From Cotesia glomerata (taxonomy: Eukaryota > Arthropoda > Insecta > Hymenoptera > Braconidae), in contig NC_058165.1 in assembly GCF_020080835.1 (NCBI RefSeq), positions 16,485,915 through 16,549,914 on the forward strand: a DNA stretch of 64,000 nucleotides. The letters are read 5' to 3'. Every line of letters starts with the position of its first letter. Position 1 is the first letter of the stretch. Under the pieces are notes generated by a model. That model was given only the letters and a program-made list of their open reading frames with translations, made no database searches and was not told where the DNA came from. Shown piece by piece: positions 1-12,965 of this stretch. The position numbers and the translations under genes are program-made.

Positions 1-680
1 AAACATCGAGACAGTAACACTTGATTCCTCGATCATGTTGTGCCGACATGTCTGATGTCTACACGCTCGCTGGATTTTGATTCAAAACTATCAACTAATT
101 CCAACGAAGAAATTAAACGAACAAACGAACTACTGAGATAGAAAACGCTAAAAAGCAATGTGAACTGGTTGTTTCCTTCACCAATTCCAAACACGATCAC
201 GAATTTAGACTCTGCCTCTAAATAACTCGGAAATTATATTACAACTAGAGCTAACCCTGAAAGTTAGCTGACTGCCTACAAACTAACAGCCAATTCCATT
301 CCTTATCCGCCAGGCATCATCATTCCCAGTGTGTGCTTCTACAAATCACGACATTCTACTCAGACCAACCTGAAACTGAAGAAAGTACGGCACTTGCTCT
401 ACAGAACCACCAGTTTTATTTTTTTATCATTCGGGTCTAAATTACCTGGTTGGTAACTTTGATAATTATCTTATCGCGTCAATGCGATTATAATTAGTAA
501 CTATGTAAGTTTACCGCTGCACTAAATTTTAGGGACTATGAGTTATTACTTTTGATAATTCAATGCATGTAAAGCTATTTATTGTTATGATTATGATTTA
601 AATTTTAATAGTAATAAAAGTAACAATTTAAAATAAATCTGAGTAAAGACATAGCGTGTATAAATAACAAAAAGTCTTAC
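1..680. other. AT-rich stretch without recognised gene
   Basis: No coding exon, RNA gene or repeat family is recognised here. If the small exon at 681-753 is real, this stretch is the start of its downstream intron on the - strand. The sequence is AT-rich with scattered stop codons in all frames. Confidence 0.5.
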
Positions 681-753
681 TTGGAGCCAGCGGCGTTGGA
701 TAGGTCGCGTGGTAGACGACCCGTTGAGAATTCGCGTGATTGTAACCCGCCAT
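681..753 (-). CDS. Putative first coding exon (24-residue leader), unnamed gene
   Basis: On the - strand an ATG at 753 opens 24 codons, beginning MAGYNHANSQ and ending in ATYPTPLAP, followed by a donor (CCAA then GTAAGA) that leaves phase 1. The ATG context is good: A at -3 and G at +4. The exon is clearly GC-richer than the surrounding AT-rich DNA, as expected for a coding exon in such a genome. I do not recognise the protein, and no domain can be seen in 24 residues. The rest of the gene would lie left of the window. The phase-1 donor matches the phase-1 donor of the exon at 16956-17280, so the two could be alternative starts of one - strand gene. That is inference. It could also be a chance open frame. 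Confidence 0.45.
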
Positions 754-1146
754 AGTTTCGCTTTGCCAATTATCGAGTGCCCTTATTGATCAATATTTTA
801 CTTTTTGTTTAGCATACACCAACAGCTGGAGGGAAAATAACGGGCTAGTTCTCGCTTATAGAGTTTTTCTACAATCAAATTTGTTTCTTCTATTACGATT
901 AATTATAATTAATTAATAATAAAGACGCTTGGACGAATTGTTAATAACTATTTCAGACGGACAAGTGAGTAACAACGTAAGAAAAAGTTTAGATTGTAAA
1001 ATACAGAGAAATCTTTATTCTGCACTCGATTCTGTGTCAAGAGGACTCGACAATCCTTGAGCACCAAAACGGATAATAAAATTCCTCTTCGTCTTCTTAT
1101 TCTTCTTTTTTCTTCCTCACTTATTCTACTTCTACTGCAACTATTA
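754..1146 (-). promoter_or_regulatory. Presumed 5'UTR/upstream region of the 681-753 exon
   Basis: This is the sequence directly 5' of the - strand ATG at 753. No clear TATA box or initiator was recognised. The assignment rests only on its position next to the candidate first exon. Confidence 0.2.
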
Positions 1147-1163
1147 TTATTAAAGTTAATATT

Positions 1164-1165
1164 GC

Positions 1166-1209
<44 letters not shown>
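1164..1209. repeat. (TTA)n microsatellite
   Basis: About 15 uninterrupted ATT units. On the + strand it is read as poly-Leu in one frame, which is not a gene. Confidence 0.95.
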
Positions 1210-1210
<1 letters not shown>

Positions 1211-1796
1211 AGTCAGTAAACTCGGAATTACAATTCCGGAGGACTTTGCACAGCCAAATTCGTTGATCGTTATTGCTTTAATCTACAATTAATTAATTAA
1301 CTAATGTCTAAGTAAAAAAGAAGCTTGTGATATTAAATGTACACGTGGATCTGACGCGTGCGTCAGAAGCGCCCTCGCTGGATATTTAATCTTGTCTTAC
1401 AAATTGGACCTCTCAGCACAACACTTAGGAGTATAAAAAATTTATTTTTTTCTTGGATCCGTATATTGTTCACTCACTGTCACAGCACTTCCACTGTTCT
1501 TACCAGATAGATCTCACTAATCTTTCAATTTATAAATTGTCCACTGTAGTCATCCGTAACATTAACATTAACATTAACAATCGATTGTAAATAAATGTTA
1601 GATCCGGTTGTATTTTTTGAGCATTTATAAGTTTTCCGTTTAGGCAAAACCCATTTAATTTAAGTAGTAAAATAGCGTCTGTGATTTAAGTTGGTGTTCC
1701 TAAGGTTCAACAATGTTGCAGAGGAAGATTATGTATTTACAAAATTCATCACACTATATAACTACGGATAATAGTACTATTGGTTCAGCTTTAGGA

Positions 1797-1842
1797 AGTA
1801 AGTAAGTAAGTAAGTAACTTAACAATAAGTAAGTAAGTAAGT
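1797..1842. repeat. (GTAA)n microsatellite in two blocks
   Basis: AGTA/GTAA tetranucleotide runs at about 1797-1817 and 1826-1842, separated by a short interruption. Confidence 0.9.
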
Positions 1843-4436
1843 TGTTAAGTTAATAAAATAGTTAGTGGAAATAAAGGTATGTGTTAGTAAGTAAGATTGG
1901 CCCCGCGTGTGTGCTCCCGAGCGGCGGGAGCCGCAGAGTGAGCCAACTGGCGATTTTACTTAGCCCCTTGCGCACGCCACCACCAACACAACTACCCTCC
2001 TATTTTGGTAGCTCTCGATGTAAAATCCCCACTTTGTCGAGTCCTTTTGCGAGTGTGCCCTTTCTGGCTGGAGCTCACCCTCACACTCGCATCCACCAGA
2101 TTCAACAGTCTATGGAAGGAAAAGAGAGGGGTGTCCCTTGGAACCCGATAAAGCGAGAGGGGGATTAATGTAACCCTGGTGGTAGAGTTCGAGCTACCCT
2201 GGCGGCGAATCCCTGCTCTCTTTTCCTCCGGCTCATCCTACCCTTCCACATTTAGCTTCTCCAGCCTTTGGAATCCACGGTTACTGTAAAAAGTAACCCC
2301 TTTAACGTCCCTATCAGTGTCCCGTCTTCCACTACCACCCTGGTATACTTGGCTGGCTCGTAGCTCACGTCAGTGGTGCGCAAACTGTAAATGCGATCTC
2401 AAAGCCAAGGGTGGTGAGTGAAAGCCGCCCTGGCTGCCACAACCTAGGCATTTAGGATGAGGATGAGGGTATAAACAGAGTAGAGCATGCATAATTTACG
2501 AGTTACATGATCAAAAGATCTATCTCATCATCCACTGGAACGGTTGCCTTGAGAGATAAAGAAAATAAAGAATGCCGCTTTCAATATGGAGGATCCAGCC
2601 CACGCGGGATAGCTGTTAGTTTTCTTTAGTAGGTCTATCTTTTGGACCCCAGGCTTATTTGAAACCACCCATTGTCAAGCACCTGTCCTGTCATTTGCTT
2701 AACCTCTTTAGGTTGTTTGCAACACGTGACTTAGTGAATAGGGAAGGGGCACCGGAGATTAACGCTCCTGGCATTATGCGTACATCACTGACACCAAGAA
2801 TGAGGAGTGAGAGTCCAAGAGGACAGGGAGGCTAGAGTAGGGAGAGATAAGTATTTAAAGTAACGTTAGCACGGCGGAGTGGGAGATCCAGTGGCACTAT
2901 TGGTATGGAGATTTAACAGTAGCCTACGGCCAATCGGGTCTTTCACACCGTGAAAGCTCATCGCACGTGCTCTACCTTTTATGGTACACCGGGCAGATAG
3001 TCACAAGAGCGACAAAATGGTGTTCTATGAGAAAAAGAAGATTTATTTTAAATAAAAAGGATGCTACCGGGACTTGGAGCGCTACCAACAGGGGTCAGAG
3101 GGGAGACGTGCCAGACGGTTTCTAGAATTTTAAAGGTGGTGCTGCCACCTTTCAGTGACCCCGTAAACTAACAGCCACTGTATTAAAAGAAAGAGAAGGA
3201 TGCTGACTAAACGGGAAGTTACAATTGCTCTGTCGATGTTGTATTTGTTTAGCAGGATTGTCCTTGGCCTATCTCTTGATCCCGAATTAGGAGCCACGTT
3301 TGATTAATTAGAACATTCCTAAATGCCCATATAGAGATTTAGCGATTGCCTCTAACATAACCGCCAAGGGGAAATAAATTATATACACGGTCGGGGTATA
3401 AAATTCGCGGGACTTAACAGGGCGCTGTGGTAATTAACCCAGCAACCTGACCCTTATTTTTCATCCCCTCGTCAACGGCTTACACTCTCTTTTACGTTTT
3501 ATAAAGATATAACAAACAGCAACTATGGAGTTTTGAGAGCGACACCAACATACTACTACTAGGACTGCTGCTGCTACTGCCAACAGTGGGTGCTGTTATT
3601 TACAACGTGTAAAAGTTTTACCACACAATAAAAAATAAAAGCAAGGGAAGGGACAGAGTAGACGGAATAAGGAAAGTAATAAAAAATAAATAACCTATAG
3701 AGCATGTTGAATAAGAATAAAAGTTGTGTTGATCGATGTCCGCTCCTCTGTAGCTCACTTACTTACTGGTAGGTTACTTACTGTCTCGGAAAAATATCTG
3801 GTGATCCCGGACGAAGGACGTTCGGCTGACTTATTTATCCACGTAGCCGTCTACGGCGCCCAAGTTTCCGGGCAGCCCGACTTCCGGTTACACATGTATA
3901 CTTCAGTACTCGTGATACAGTCTGCACGAGCATCCTTATCCTTCCAACAATATAATTCGAGTACGAGCCACAAGAGAGAACTTTCTGGCCGGCATTTCAC
4001 TTACTGGTGATTGACGGACTATCTCTCTCTTTTAGATCCCCTTCCCCATTTTTGTTGGTCTGTCCAGATCCTAGATGCAAAATACAGGAAAGCGTAGCGC
4101 GACATTTATCCATTATTGTAAATGGAAATAGAACGTGGGAAAAAAGTGTCACCGGGCTGTCTTGTAATCGATCATGCCCATTTAATCTATTGAATCGACG
4201 GGTCTGAAGTTTAATGGACAGACAGGAGCCTTTTTGGTGGATTTTGTTGAATCGATAGACTCGTTACCAACAGCGAATGTCGACGGGCAGTCGACCGCTC
4301 CTGATCGGTAACACCGTGAGTGACATGGAGACATACACACACTAATAATGAACACTAGTTGTAGTAAAGTTTAGGCCACACTGCCACAATCCCGAGCAGT
4401 AAACTGGTTGGCTCGGTGAAGCACCAGCTAGGGTTG

Positions 4437-4462
4437 AGTGAGTTAGTTAGTTAGTTAGTTAG
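4437..4462. repeat. (TTAG)n microsatellite
   Basis: About six units of GTTA/TTAG. The unit is one base short of the TTAGG insect telomere repeat, so it is not telomeric. Confidence 0.9.
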
Positions 4463-6999
4463 TGTCTCGCTTGTCTATACACACTATCATAGTGGACAGT
4501 CATGATATACCTGAGATAGACATCATCCATTGTAACAAGTTCCGTGTTGTCATGTGTGGCACGCGCATTTTACCCAATCGATCGATGGTTGTACGCGTGC
4601 ATGCACTCATTACGCTGTCGCATTACTGCGACCAGGAACTGGCTAAACAGCCTATTCCTGCTCCTGTTCCTATTACCAACATCGCTACTACAGAAACAAC
4701 GTTAAACCCAACCCCGATGGTAGTGGAAGGCGGTAGTCGTTCGGCACGTTACCGGGACAGAACGAGCGTGCGGCGATCAATTACATAACCCCCGATAAAA
4801 CTGGGTCACGTGTCAAAGTGCGGAGCCATCCCCTAAGGTGTCTAACTTTTTTCCGCTTAATATTTTTTATCATTATTGCTTTGGTGGAAATTTAAGGATA
4901 GGATTATTTTTAATTGATCCTTTGGAATCAAATTTACTCCTTATTAACAAAAATAAAACTCCGGATGAATTCGTTATTATTTTTATTGAATGATAAAAAT
5001 GGTCATTCGTTTAAGAATTACAAAATATATATCTGGAGACTCAACCTTTTTCCGTAGTATGTACCTGAAAAAACATCAATAACATATCTAAATGTTTTCA
5101 CATTAGATTTTTTAAACTCCATATGCAAAGTGTCTGATTTCTCTACTTCATTCTTCCGAGTAATGAAAATAAAAATTCACTAGAATTTTTTTACAGTGTA
5201 ATATTTTTTACCTTCATTATTATTTCCTCCTTATTTAGCTTTATTTTTTATATTTTTTCCGTTGCTCTTCCTCGGTGTTGAGCCAGTAAATTACCAGTGG
5301 TAGTAGCCCCTTGGCTTTAAATAGACCGTTGGCAAAGGTTCGCGTCTAAACTAGCTTTACCGTCCTTTTTTGCTCCGAACTCATCTACCTCAGCCACCTA
5401 GTCCACCTCATTGAAGTTATCCTCCTCCTCTTCAATGCCTTACTTTCCTCTCTGTCTTTCAGTTTATGTAGTCTGTCGATAGTACACTACAGGGTTATAG
5501 TTATATCTATCTATTCGATGCAAGACGAGCACTCGTCCACGGCACGTTCTCTTCACGCTTGACCACTTTTTCATCCCCCTTAAGGAAAAGACATATAAGC
5601 TGATCGTAACTTGCTCGTCACGTCTTGGACCGGCTAAAAACAATCGATATGGGATCATCCGAGCTCTCTAGTACATTTGCTTCACTCACTACACATATAT
5701 ATACATATATATGTGCACAGACAAACAAGACGAGAAGATGCCAGTCCATCTAGTTGGGCTCCAAGATTCGAGGCACAAACAGACGTACTTATAGCTTTGA
5801 GTCGCGTAAGACAGGCACGAGTGGCAAATTTATTTGAATTCAGATTGATCTCAGTCACACACCCCGATTTAAAGATCGTCTCTCATGAATTACGTTCCTC
5901 TTTGGACGATTGAACGTGCCATCAGCCACCAGACGTCTTCTTTAGCATCTGAAATCCCAAAAAACAGGAAATACTCTGGTGTTCTAAGATCGATACTCAA
6001 TTGCGAGGCATCATGCCATTTTGGATTGCTTTCTTCAAGTTATCCATGGAAAGAAATTTTCTTTAAATTGTTAAATTCCTGATAAGATTACTAGAGTACA
6101 TCATAATCTAGTACGCTGCTTTACAATTTATTAGTAACAGCAGTACTTTTTAAAGTTTGTCAGTAAAGTTTACAAGACTCAAAATTTCATTTCAACCAAA
6201 CTTTTTTCCGTGTAGAAACAATCTTCCTTCGGCCTTAAGCCCTCAATATAGCCATAGTTAGGTAAAGACCTTTACTGAATCCTTACATGATGTATAGTTA
6301 TGACAATCGAGAGAGCGGGACTAGAAATCACGCCGCTCTGGCGAATATCACCGGAACTAGGGACTAACATCGCTCAACCTTCTAGCATGAAATTCACCCT
6401 TTCCTTTCTATCCTCTATTCCTGGAGCAAGTTAGTTTAAGGCCGTGATAATTTGGGTGTTAGTATAACTCATAGGAATCGGGGATGCCATTCTAACGCTC
6501 CTGCTGGTCAGTAAACCAACAACAACTAGCCCCGAAATGGTAATTTAGGAGAAAGCACTTAATGTATGACACGCGTACGTTACCCTACACTGTATACCGA
6601 TACCGTTCACCTCACGGCGCGACTGCCTTAGGGAAAATTACATCTAACGATCCTCGTTATCCAGGTGCACATCAACGTTGATGTCCCTACCTAGGGTAAT
6701 AGGTAATTGGTTTTGGATTAGTATACGCTCCGTAAGGAGAAGGGGATTCAGCTATCGATTCATCCGGAATCGAATTATGGGATTTAGGAGCTCACTCATC
6801 GAGATAACACCCAAGGAGATATTGATGTTATCTTCTATTCATGTCTACTAACTCTGTAAGGTACGCCGTAGCTCCTTCTGAATAGACCATATACTATTCG
6901 GGAAAGGAATTTTGATTAAAATTTACCGTGAAAATAACAGAAATCGTGGGGAATTTCGGATAATTTTCTCCGGTAATTTTTATCATTAATTTAACAATT

Positions 7000-7260
7000 T
7001 TAAAGGTTTCTTTTCTTACAGAAGCTCAATTCCAGGATGACTTGTAACTTAATCCACGAACAAGGTAGAGACAGACCTTCTGCAATAAAAGTCCCGACAG
7101 TAGCCCCTACGATTACATCTAAGGACAGTTTGTTTTCTCTCCAATTGCTTGATTCTCCGGAATGATAAGCTGCTGTTGATGCTCCGTTTTGAATTTCCTT
7201 CTCATGACAGAGTATTTCTTGTAGACTTCTTTTCCCGAAATTGGCCAAAGAGTTTATCAT
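7000..7260. other. Ambiguous small open region, possible exon
   Basis: The - strand holds an 86-codon ATG frame (7260 to 7000) of ordinary amino-acid composition, with a hydrophobic stretch around residues 48-75 (LDVIVGATVGTFIAEGLSL). The + strand is also open for 48 codons after an acceptor-like TTTCTTTTCTTACAG at 7005-7019. No domain was recognised on either strand, and neither frame has a matching partner exon nearby. It may be an exon on one strand or chance. Confidence 0.2.
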
Positions 7261-7753
7261 TTATTTAATGCTAAATGATTTCATGTATCTTTATCAGACT
7301 ATGTAATGCATAATCACACAAAGTACATTAAATTTTATCATTCAGAATATTTTATAACTGTAAACAGTTGTATAAAACCACATCCAATTAGATCGTTATC
7401 TGATGGTATATTTCCTTATATCTGGTCAGGATTGGAATAGATATTGTTTGTTGTTGGAATCGTGTACCGTGAAAAATTTCCTGATCCAGCCAATTTTCAT
7501 ATCAGGCTAGATCTTGTTTGATCTTGTTGATAAGAGCTCATCTAGATAGTTTCTAGAAAGTTCGTCTGTTAATTAACGTTCGGCAGTTATTTTAACCAAA
7601 AATTGTTTAGCAGTCGGTTAAACCGAAAATTAGGAACAGAAAAATTACTCCTTAAAGGAGTACAAAAATGATCATTATGTTAGAATTCAATACCCAGAAG
7701 CCAACTCTTGTAAGATGATTTAGCGATACCTCTGTTAAAGATTTTCATCACTT

Positions 7754-8785
7754 GAATCGTTTATTTGAGAAACCCCATAACTCGTATTATTTTCGAAATC
7801 GAGTTTATTGCATTTTTCAGTTCTTTGGATTTCCCCTCACTTATACTAGCACCAAAAAATATTAAATCCGTGTCCAAGACTTAACCAATCGGTCGATATA
7901 AATCTCGTTTAGTTGAAAAACCCCATAAGTCAGTGACTTATAGGGTTTTTCGAATAAACATTCAATTTCAAAATTCCAAAAATAAATTTCTTTTTTTTTC
8001 AAAAAAACTTCTTTTGAGTAGAAAAATTCAGTTCAATGCAAAATACTTAAATTTTAATAATTTTCGCAGTATGGGTTTAAAAAAATTAAATTAAATTATT
8101 GCTTTATTGTTTGATGTGAATTCACTGACTTTAATTTTTAAATGATTGATTATTAGATAATTAGAAACTAAATTTACTGTCAAATACTTGAATTTTAATG
8201 AGTTTTACAATATTTGCTTGATGGATTAAAATTATAAATGTTGTTTTATTGTTAACTCTGATTTAACTGATTTAAATTCTGAAATTAATGATAACCGAAT
8301 AAAAATATATTATATTTACTGCTAAATACTTTGATTTCAATCATTTTTGCATTTTAGTTTTATAAAGTTAGATTGTGATAAATTAAAATGTTTTATTGTT
8401 GACTCTCAGTTCACTAATTTAAAATTAAAAATAGATGATTTATTATAACTTTTGTTAATTGTAGTTCCAATACATATTTTGTACTTTATTTTATAAATAT
8501 AATAAATGATTGACGGAGAAAAATCAATAAATTAATGATTTTATTAGTATTTTGTTGGTTTTGGTGAGAAACCCCATAAGTCAATCGACTTCAAATCATT
8601 ATTATGAATAGTAGTAATTCACAATTAAATTTTTTCATGCTCGAATATTCTTTCGGGATACTAACATTATTATTATTCATCATTGGTTCATGGTGTTAAT
8701 GCAAACTTAACCGAGAAAAATGTTTTTTGCTTCTACTAAAAAATTTAGTATTTTTGACTTATGGGGTTTCTCAAATAAACGATTC
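7754..8785. mobile_element. TIR element family 1, copy 1 (~1.03 kb, non-autonomous)
   Basis: The ends are inverted: it begins GAATCGTTTATTTGAGAAAC and ends with the complement, flanked by ACTT at 7750-7753 and 8786-8789. An internal near-perfect palindrome at about 7913-7955 (AAACCCCATAAGTCA and its mirror) and another copy at about 8566 repeat the terminal motif. The body has about three diverged tandem units of ~135-145 bp, each with AAATACTTGAATTTTAAT-like starts. No transposase frame is present. A second copy lies at 10910-11954 in the same orientation. The superfamily is not identified. Confidence 0.88.
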
Positions 8786-8789
8786 ACTT

Positions 8790-9788
8790 ATTTTGTCCTA
8801 AAAGTTACATATGAAGCAAATTTCAACTGAGATCATATCAAGAAATTTTTCACAGGATTTAATCAAACCATTCTTGCAGACTAACTAAACAAAACTGGTT
8901 TCAATAATAATCAATACCACGAACTTTGTGGAAATTCAAACAGTCAATAGTAGGTAACTCGTAAATTTTAGTTGAAGCAATCTTGATTAATGAATAACAT
9001 GATATTTCGACGTTAAATTTATCGTGCAAATACATTTGTTAGCTTCAGTTTCTATACTTTTAACCTTCAATGTCCACAGTGGGTTATGATAACCCAGTAA
9101 CGCTTACCAGGGTGGGTTAGTGTCATGAGAAATGTGTGGAAGGGTAGAGAGTTCACAACTGCACCTCTAAAATTCAAGTACTGTCTGAATTGTAATGAAT
9201 GTTACCAAAGTTTTGGTACCACATTGTGGACTAACGGAATATCATTGATATTCATTGGATCCGGGTTGCATTAGTGATTGATGGATTGATATGCAATTAC
9301 ATTGGAGGTCATCACACTTCCCCAGTTGTTTTTACAAGCGATGACTATTCTTTAGTTACCAAACTTTTTGCGGAATAAAAATAAAAGAGGATAATAAAAA
9401 CTAATTGACGGGATAAATAATGGCTGTTTTCAGTGAAATTAATTACGAAGTTAATTATCTTGTTTAAAAAAATAAAACAAGACGATGAGAATAATAATAT
9501 TCTTTAATAATTATAACAAAGATGAGATATCGATTGTACTTAGAATGGGCCGGGCATTCAGAGACGTAATTAATGAGTCTTGTCTGTCTATGTCGTCCTC
9601 TTCGTCGACGACATAGTTGTAGTCGTTGCTCGACACGAACCAGATAATAGTTGATGGCTTTTAATGGTTATTAAAATGAAAAACCGGGTGTGGGTACGAG
9701 AGGGCAAGCGTTGTTGAATAACGTAAGCGGAAAAAGAGGAAGCCAGAGGACTAAAAAGAGGAGACTTGAATATAAGAAAAAAAAGAAT

Positions 9789-9846
<58 letters not shown>

Positions 9847-10905
9847 GCAACAAAAATAGCTGGAATGAGGGAAGAGTGAGTGAATGAATAAAGAGGAGGA
9901 AGAAAAAATAAGAATGGAAATACGAGGGTGATTAAAACTTAGCTCGAGTAGCACTCGTCGTTCATACAAATGAGGAGTGATTTTTTCGGCAAGACTTCTC
10001 CGCAGGGAATAAAGATGTATCGGCCCGTTTAAATAAACTCACTGTATCTGTATGCTGTTAGCCAACGGCAAATGTTATTTAATTCGATCAATTAATACAA
10101 GTACAACAGGAGAAGTTTCGACACTAGGGAGGGTTCATTTTCCAGACTAACCCAAACCACCATTTGTAATTTTGATTCATTACACCCTGTGGGACACTGA
10201 ACTTTAAAGCTTTTTTTGTCATCTACATCACCTATCTATGTCTGATAATACTTAACTGCTACTAGCAAGTCTATCTAAACTGACGGTACAGTAGTTGCTG
10301 GTAATTAACATTTCAAATGAAAACAGACGACGTGTTTTACACGAATGCCGGATAGAGGATCGAGGTAAAAGAAATCGGTGCATTTAATTATCTTACATTA
10401 TCTCCACGCTCGGGTTCTAGTTTACGTCTACGTCTACGTCTATTTACACTTGTAACACGGAAAGAAATTTTACTTGAAATTCTTAAGTTCATGAAATTCA
10501 GGGCGCTGTTTTATCAGTTATTAGTTACAGCAATACTTTTTAAAGTTTGGCAATAAAGTTTACCGAACTTGGAAAATTAAAAAAAATATTCTAGTCCAGC
10601 TTACCCCACGTATGGAATATAATTGTTATTAATTTAATAATGTTAAATTTAAATGATATGCAAGTGTTGTTAGATTAATAGTCGTTGAGAAACAACTGAT
10701 TACGAAAATGTGTAATTTTTTCTACAGCTGACAAATCTTGAGCGATTGCAGCGCCGCTTTAAAGTCGATAGGAAATACGAACACTTAAATTGATTTCAAT
10801 TAAAAATCTTATTAATTTTTTACGTTTATTATTGTTAACTTCAATACTACTGTAAAAATAAATGGTACTTTTCAATATTTTTTGACATTGTATTTGTAAA
10901 TTATC
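8790..10905. other. Spacer between the two family 1 copies
   Basis: No gene is recognised. It contains a short palindrome near 9085 (TGGGTTATGATAACCCA) and the (AAT)n microsatellite listed separately. Confidence 0.4.
9789..9845. repeat. (AAT)n microsatellite
   Basis: About 19 AAT units. It is read as poly-Asn on + and poly-Tyr on - in short spurious frames. Confidence 0.95.
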
Positions 10906-10909
10906 AAAT

Positions 10910-11954
10910 GAATCGTTTATTTAAGAAACTCCATAAGTCATATTTTTTCGAAATCCGGTTTATTGTATTTTTCGGTACTTTTAATTTCCCCTGACTTATA
11001 CCAGCACCAAACAATATTAAATCCGTGTTCAAGACCTAACCAATTGGTCGATATAAATCTCGTTTAGTTGAGAAACCCCATAAGTCAGTGACTTATGGGG
11101 TTTTTCGAATAAACATTCAATTTCAAAATTCCAAAAATAAATATCTTTTTGTTTTTTTTTTTTAAAAAAACTTCTTCTGAGAAGAAAAATTTAGTTCAAT
11201 GAAAAATACTTAAATTTTAATCATTTTCGCAGTATGGGTTTGAAAAAATTAAATTAAATTATTGTTTTATTATTTGATGTGATTTCACTGACTTTAATTT
11301 TAAAATGATTGATTATTAGATAATTAGAAACTAAATTTACTGTTAAATACTTGAATTTTAATGAATTTTACAATATTCGCTTGATGGATTAAAATTAAAA
11401 ATATGTTGTTTTATTGTTAACTCTGATTTAACTGATTCAAATTCTGAAATTAATGATAACCAAATAAAAATATATTATATTTACTGTTAAATACTTTAAT
11501 TTCAATAATTTTTGCAATTTTAGTTTTATAGAGTTAGATCGTGATAAATTGAAATGTTGTTTTATTGTTGACTCTCAGTTCACTAATTTGAAATTAAAAA
11601 CCGATGATTTATTATAATTTTCGTTAATTGTAGTTCCAATACATATTTTGTACTTTATTTTATAAATATAATAAATGATTGACGGAGAAAAATTAATAAA
11701 TTAATGATTTTATTACTATTTTGTTCGTTTTGGTGAGAAACCCCATAAGTCAATCAACTTCAAATCATTATTATGAATAGTAGTAATTAACAATTAAATT
11801 TTTTCATGCTCGAATATTTTTTCGAGATACTAACATTATTATTATTCATCAATGATTCATAATGTTAATGCAAACTTAACCGAGAAAAATGTTTTTTGCT
11901 TCTCCTGAAAAATTTAATATATTCGACTAATGGGGTTTCTCAAATAAACGATTC
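10910..11954. mobile_element. TIR element family 1, copy 2 (~1.05 kb)
   Basis: Nearly full-length direct copy of 7754-8785. It has the same terminal inverted repeats, the same internal palindrome (about 11070-11110) and the same diverged tandem units. It is flanked by AAAT at 10906-10909 and 11955-11958. Different duplicated tetramers at the two copies argue for two independent insertions rather than a segmental duplication. No protein-coding capacity. Confidence 0.88.
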
Positions 11955-11958
11955 AAAT

Positions 11959-12961
11959 ATTGTAATTAGATCAGGAATTGAGAACTGACCCTTGATTCCT
12001 GTAATTTCCCCAGTAATTTTTCTCCAAAATTTCTTTCCAGACAGCCTTTAAACCTCTTGGATTCTGAAACCCCAGCGAGACATTAAGAGCGTGTCTGGCT
12101 GTTTGGAGGGAGTTTGTCTCTCCTTTACTCAAAACCATCTAAGGAATTCTTGGCGTTGTTTGCCAGAAACGGAAAACGATAAAAAGTTCTGGACCAAGCC
12201 CTTCCGCCTGCAGTGAAAAGAACATCCATGGAACTTGACCGATTCGTTTGCTACAAAGAGAGTGGAGACCAGACAACAATGGGTTGAATTGGGATGGAGG
12301 ATCCAGGATGGAGGATGGAGGGTAGTAGACGCGTGCCGAGACTTTTGCACAGACTCAATGAGCCGAACAGACCCGAATATAATAATAAATTCTGAAGCCG
12401 GGATGACCCAGTTCCCGGCTGTAACGCTCCAGTAGAGGGGACGCTACTGAATTCACCCCGTCAATTTTACAAGACACTACCGGGGAGGCTGAGTGGTGGT
12501 GGCCCTAGTAATAGTCGCCAATACCACTGCTAGTTGTAGTTGTAGTTGTTGTACTTCTAACAGCCAAAGTAGTTGTGCTAGTTATAGTTATAGTTATAGT
12601 TTGACAAAAGCAACTCTGACGGCTAGGGTAAGGTGTTCGCAAACCACATTTCCCAAGCTCTTTACCAACTACCGCAAACTCCTTACCAAATCAAGTCCGT
12701 AGCTGACAATGAGCGGGCTGTTCGCTTCAAACCACTACCTGTCTAACAAGTTGTGTATCCATTTGCCGGCTACTAAACTATCCGTGCTTAATTTTCCGAT
12801 ATGGCTTAATACGGCTAATTTTAATGCTTGATATGATTCATCAAATCTTATGCCGACATTTCTTAGTCAACTGTCACGTGACAAATGCCAAAAGGGCGAA
12901 TATAACAATTGTTTGAGTAATTATTTATAATTGTTGAACAAACAACGCTTGAGGTGCTTGT
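11959..12961. other. Unassigned, GC-richer interval
   Basis: About 12.04-12.72 kb is more GC-balanced than its flanks. It has short open frames on both strands (12129-12350 -, 12235-12435 +) without recognisable domains. It includes (TAGTTG)n at about 12531-12550 and (TTATAG)n at about 12579-12600. Function unknown. Confidence 0.35.
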
Positions 12962-12965
12962 AAAT

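Larger units (their letters stand above)
1210..6999. other. Long unassigned region, locally GC-richer (about 1.9-5.9 kb)
   Basis: About 5.8 kb without a gene I can support. From about 1.88 to 5.9 kb the base composition is noticeably more balanced than the AT-rich flanks, and no repeat family from elsewhere in the window is seen. Short open frames occur (1881-2168, 3726-4010, 4462-4788, +) but lack recognisable domains or convincing splice context. It may hold UTR, regulatory or ancient transposon sequence; I cannot decide which. Confidence 0.35.

Noticed and set aside
1057..1266. 69-codon + frame with a poly-Leu run
   Set aside because: It is a translated (TTA)n microsatellite.
4437..4462. 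Telomere-like repeat
   Set aside because: The unit is TTAG, not the insect TTAGG.
9690..9969. Frames with poly-Asn (+) and poly-Tyr (-)
   Set aside because: Both read the same (AAT)n microsatellite.
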